A DNA stretch of 64,000 bases, from the NCBI RefSeq assembly GCF_038784515.1, contig NZ_CP152376.1:1736001-1800000 (forward strand). The letters run 5' to 3'. The position numbers were made by a program, and so were the translations under genes. The DNA is from Rhodoferax sp. GW822-FHT02A01 (GTDB lineage Bacteria; Pseudomonadota; Gammaproteobacteria; Burkholderiales; Burkholderiaceae_C). The notes beneath the pieces are model-generated. The model saw nothing but the letters and a program-made list of their open reading frames with translations. It was not told the origin of the DNA and made no database searches. Numbering within the stretch: position 1 is the stretch's first letter; the number at the start of each line of letters is the position of its first letter. Shown here piece after piece: positions 61,209 through 64,000 of this stretch.

Positions 61209-61429
61209 GGCTTGGCCGCCGCGTTGGACATCTCCAGTTTCTCCGCCGCACGAGACAGGCTCTTGAGCTCTGCAACTTGGACAAAGAATGCTACTTGCGA
61301 CCAATGATCCATTTGGATTACTTCGTTTTATGGAAAACTGATTTCACTATAGAGCATTTTTTTCCAACCGACGCAGTAGTAACGTATCGGCTACCTACAG
61401 AAAAACGCCCAATAAGGAGACAGACAACC

Positions 61430-62320
61430 ATGCGCAATATCAACGAAGATACGATCACGCAGGCCGTGCTCGCGTCCATTACGGACTGCAGGAACGAACG
61501 CCTGCGCCAGGTCATGACCAGCCTGGTCCAACACCTGCACTCCTTCGCCAGGGAGGTCAATCTGACCGAGGAGGAGTGGTTCCAAGGCATCGAATTTCTG
61601 ACCGCTACAGGGCACATCACCGATGACGTACGCCAGGAGTTCATCCTGCTGTCTGACGTGCTGGGACTGTCCACTCTGGTCACTTCACAGAACAACATCA
61701 AACCCGCAGGCTGTACCGAGGCCACCGTCTTTGGTCCCTTCTTTGTCGAGGGTGCCCCTGAATATGCTTTGGGCGCCGACATGTCGAATGGGGCCGGTGG
61801 TGAGCCCTGCTTTGTAAGCGGCAAGGTAACCGATCTGGAAGGCAGGGGCCTTCCCAGCGTTTCCATGGATGTCTGGCAGTCCGATGAAGACGGCTTCTAC
61901 GACGTGCAGCGTCCAGCTTCGTCGTCAGGGCAGCATGAACACCGCGCCCGTGGCCGCTTCGTCACAGATGCAAAGGGCGAATACCACTTCCGTTCTATCC
62001 TGGCCCAACCCTATCCGATTCCCCACGACGGTCCGGTTGGAAAAATGCTGGAGGCACTGGGTCGCCATCCCTGGCGTCCTGCCCACTTGCATTTCATGCT
62101 GGTTGCACCAGGCTTTGAGAGGCTGATCACTCATGTATTCCGCGACGAAGACAAGTATCTCGACTCCGACGCTGTCTTTGGTGTTCGCTCCACACTAATT
62201 TCGGACTGGGTGCGGCATGAGGCCGGTACGGCACCCGATGGCACTCGAATGGACCGCCCGTTCTACACACTTCACTACGACTTTGTGCTCAACCCCGTTC
62301 AGGCCAAGGTACAACGATGA
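61430..62320 (+). CDS. Intradiol dioxygenase, hydroxyquinol 1,2-dioxygenase type
   Basis: 296 residues. The N-terminal helical domain (about 1-100) starts NINEDTITQAVLASI, and the catalytic barrel contains the iron ligands: Tyr in EDGFYDVQ, Tyr in AKGEYHFRS, and the pair in HPWRPAHLHFML. The segment ATVFGPFFVEGAPEY is typical of hydroxyquinol/chlorocatechol branches. With maleylacetate reductase next door, hydroxyquinol is the likely substrate. AAGGAG lies about 10 bases before ATG 61430. The stop overlaps the CoA-transferase start. Confidence 0.88.
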   Translation: MRNINEDTITQAVLASITDCRNERLRQVMTSLVQHLHSFAREVNLTEEEWFQGIEFLTATGHITDDVRQEFILLSDVLGLSTLVTSQNNIKPAGCTEATVFGPFFVEGAPEYALGADMSNGAGGEPCFVSGKVTDLEGRGLPSVSMDVWQSDEDGFYDVQRPASSSGQHEHRARGRFVTDAKGEYHFRSILAQPYPIPHDGPVGKMLEALGRHPWRPAHLHFMLVAPGFERLITHVFRDEDKYLDSDAVFGVRSTLISDWVRHEAGTAPDGTRMDRPFYTLHYDFVLNPVQAKVQR

Positions 62321-63033
62321 TCAATAAAATTGCCGCCTCGGTTGCCGAAGCCTTGTCGGGCATACAAGACGGCGCTACGGTACTCATCGGCGGTTTCGGC
62401 ACCGCCGGCATTCCCAACGAACTCATCGATGGCCTGATCGCCCAGGGTGCACGTGACCTCACCGTGGTCAACAACAACGCCGGCAATGGCGAAGTTGGCC
62501 TGGCCGCTTTGCTCAAGACTGGCCGCGTGCGCAAGATCATCTGCAGCTTTCCTCGCCAAGCTGACAGCCAGATCTTTGATGGCCTGTACCGTAGTGGCCA
62601 GCTAGAGCTAGAGCTGGTGCCGCAGGGCAATCTGGCCGAGCGTCTGCGTGCGGCCGGTGCCGGTGTAGGGGCCTTCTTCACTCCAACCGGATTCGGTACC
62701 GAACTGGCCAAGAACACTGACGGCAGCGCCAAGGAGACCCGTGTCATCAGCGGCAAACCCTACGTGCTGGAGTACCCCATCTATGGCGATGTGGCCCTGA
62801 TCAAGGCTGAAAGCGGTGATCGGTGGGGCAACCTGGTGTACCGCAAGGCGGCGCGCAACTTTGGCCCCGTCATGGCCACGGCAGCCAAACGGACCATTGC
62901 CACAGTTCACAGCATTGTGGAGCTGGGCACGCTTGATCCGGAGGCCATTGTCACGCCCGGCATCCACGTCTCCCGCATCGTCAAGATCGACCATGTTGCC
63001 ACCCAGGCTGGTGGCTTTAAGCAAGCCGCCTGA
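62317..63033 (+). CDS. pcaI: 3-oxoadipate CoA-transferase subunit A
   Basis: 238 residues of the class I CoA-transferase alpha subunit, with VLIGGFGTAGIPNELIDGL near the N-terminus and NTDGSAKETRVISGKPYVLEYP in the middle. With subunit B it moves CoA from succinyl-CoA to 3-oxoadipate. It overlaps the dioxygenase stop (ATGA) and precedes subunit B by 12 bases. Confidence 0.88.
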   Translation: MINKIAASVAEALSGIQDGATVLIGGFGTAGIPNELIDGLIAQGARDLTVVNNNAGNGEVGLAALLKTGRVRKIICSFPRQADSQIFDGLYRSGQLELELVPQGNLAERLRAAGAGVGAFFTPTGFGTELAKNTDGSAKETRVISGKPYVLEYPIYGDVALIKAESGDRWGNLVYRKAARNFGPVMATAAKRTIATVHSIVELGTLDPEAIVTPGIHVSRIVKIDHVATQAGGFKQAA

Positions 63034-63045
63034 GAAAAGTACATC

Positions 63046-63690
63046 ATGAGCAACTACCAAAAACGCAGTAAGGATCAGCTGGCCCAGCGTGTGGCGCAAG
63101 ACATTCACGATGGCGCCTATGTGAACCTGGGCATAGGCCAGCCCACCCTGGTGGCCAACCACATCCCGGCCCACATGGAAGTGGTGCTGCACAGCGAAAA
63201 CGGCATCTTGGGCATGGGGCCCGCGCCGGCCTCTGGTTCAGAGGACTATGACCTGATCAATGCCGGCAAGCAGCCCGTCACCCTCTTGGACGGTGGTGCT
63301 TTCTTTCACCATGCGGACAGCTTTGCCATGATGCGCGGCGGCCATCTGGACATTTGCGTGCTGGGGGCCTTTCAAGTTTCAGCCACTGGTGACCTGGCCA
63401 ACTGGAGCACCGGTGAAGCCGGCTCCATCCCGGCCGTGGGCGGCGCGATGGATTTGGCAATTGGTGCCAAGCAGACCTGGGTCATGATGGACCTGCTGAC
63501 CAAAAAGGGGGAAAGCAAGGTGGTGCAGAACTGCAGCTACCCTTTGACCGGCATTGCGTGCGTCAAGCGCATTTACTCTGACCTGGCCACATTGGCCTGC
63601 ACTCCTACGGGTCTGCAACTCATAGACATGGTTGAAGGCCTGGAGCACGCCGAACTTGAGCGTCTTGTGGGTCTGCCCGTTCAGATCTAA
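63046..63690 (+). CDS. pcaJ: 3-oxoadipate CoA-transferase subunit B
   Basis: 214 residues of the class I CoA-transferase beta subunit. The catalytic glutamate is in HSENGILGMGPAP. NLGIGQPTLVANH and GGHLDICVLGAFQVS are family segments. The heterodimer with PcaI activates 3-oxoadipate before thiolysis. Confidence in 3-oxoadipate rather than acetoacetate comes from its neighbours. Confidence 0.88.
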   Translation: MSNYQKRSKDQLAQRVAQDIHDGAYVNLGIGQPTLVANHIPAHMEVVLHSENGILGMGPAPASGSEDYDLINAGKQPVTLLDGGAFFHHADSFAMMRGGHLDICVLGAFQVSATGDLANWSTGEAGSIPAVGGAMDLAIGAKQTWVMMDLLTKKGESKVVQNCSYPLTGIACVKRIYSDLATLACTPTGLQLIDMVEGLEHAELERLVGLPVQI

Positions 63691-63704
63691 ACAATGAATC
63701 TCAC

Positions 63705-64000
63705 ATGAAACAAGCATTTATCTGCGATGCCATTCGCACCCCTTTTGGACGCTACGGTGGAGCGCTAAGCAGTGTGCGCGCTGACGACCTTGGAGCTGTT
63801 CCCTTGCGAGCACTGATGCTGCGCAACCGTCAGGTCGATTGGCAAGCCGTCACCGACGTGATCTACGGTTGCGCCAACCAGGCTGGCGAAGACAACCGCA
63901 ACGTAGCCCGTATGAGCACCCTACTGGCCGGCCTACCCCTTGAGGTCCCTGGCTCCACTGTCAGCCGCGCGTTCGTGCTGGTGGCGTACTTCACACAGTC
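63705..64000 (+). CDS. pcaF: 3-oxoadipyl-CoA thiolase, 3' cut by window end
   Basis: The first 98 codons of a thiolase: KQAFICDAIRTPFGRYGGAL, RADDLGAVPL and YGCANQAGEDNRNVARM match 3-oxoadipyl-CoA thiolases. At the position of the nucleophile, where NRLCGSG is expected after GSTV, the sequence reads SRAFVLVAYF, so the catalytic Cys is missing (residue about 90 is Phe). This may be sequence error or an unusual end of this stretch. It would finish the hydroxyquinol route, giving succinyl-CoA and acetyl-CoA. Confidence 0.75.
   Translation, partial: MKQAFICDAIRTPFGRYGGALSSVRADDLGAVPLRALMLRNRQVDWQAVTDVIYGCANQAGEDNRNVARMSTLLAGLPLEVPGSTVSRAFVLVAYFTQ

Noticed and set aside
61277..61429. N-terminal extension of the hydroxyquinol dioxygenase frame
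   Set aside because: The extra 51 codons lie in the divergent promoter, do not match intradiol dioxygenases, and a good ribosome binding site precedes ATG 61430.
1..64000. CRISPR arrays, tRNA/rRNA genes, prophage or integrase genes, intact insertion sequences
   Set aside because: No regularly spaced repeats, cloverleaf or rRNA sequence, phage structural genes, or transposase with terminal repeats were seen.

Overview
The window is 64 kb of a GC-rich, gene-dense proteobacterial chromosome. The gene families (VanAB-like Rieske oxygenase, cyo operon followed by a SURF1 gene and a RegB/RegA pair, Fsr, PcaIJF with a hydroxyquinol dioxygenase) suggest a betaproteobacterium, probably Burkholderiales/Comamonadaceae. 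This placement is by family resemblance only. The lifestyle implied is a versatile, sensory-rich heterotroph that uses aromatics, amino-acid derivatives and amino sugars.
Layout. (1) 1-7191, + strand: a tightly coupled catabolic operon with a Rieske ferredoxin, FAD monooxygenase, MFS carrier with a stop codon at its natural start, cyclase-type hydrolase, exported metallo-beta-lactamase-fold hydrolase, cupin, FAH-family hydrolase and DenD-like dehydrogenase. (2) 7158-15395: the most unusual region. A HisC-like aminotransferase gene overlaps a 989-codon gene that fuses a complete histidine ammonia-lyase to a complete FAD-linked D-2-hydroxyacid dehydrogenase. Divergently encoded are a polar amino-acid ABC importer and a HutC-type GntR regulator, with two HutC-like operators in the shared promoter region. 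The three activities could run D-imidazolelactate to imidazolepyruvate to L-histidine to urocanate; this is my inference. (3) 15388-18608: LysR regulator, Rieske non-heme iron oxygenase and its reductase. (4) 18666-31496: an N-acetylglucosamine-type locus (NagA, NagB-II, NagK-like kinase, CUT1 ABC importer, NagR-like regulator) that includes a sugar-binding protein gene in operon with a two-component system. (5) 31712-33836: AraC regulator and Fsr-type efflux pump.
(6) 33837-45024: a signalling island of lower and uneven GC: an IS21 scrap, a PAS-PAS kinase/receiver/GGDEF-EAL module, a small coiled-coil protein, a degenerate receiver, CheW, an MCP and a 925-residue Cache-HAMP-PAS-GAF-PAS-GGDEF protein. 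(7) 45025-51292: decayed TolC-like remnant, LysR, a secreted MBL-fold protein without its metal motif, a DsbA-family protein, small proteins, and an MHS-family transporter. (8) 51394-58214: cyoABCD, SURF1, RegB-like kinase and RegA-like regulator, with a candidate RegA site before cyoA. (9) 58549-64000: GntR regulator, a chimeric pseudogene scar, and the hydroxyquinol route (hydroxyquinol 1,2-dioxygenase, maleylacetate reductase, Dabb protein, 3-oxoadipate CoA-transferase, 3-oxoadipyl-CoA thiolase cut by the window end).
No rRNA, tRNA, CRISPR array, intact insertion sequence or replication origin was seen.
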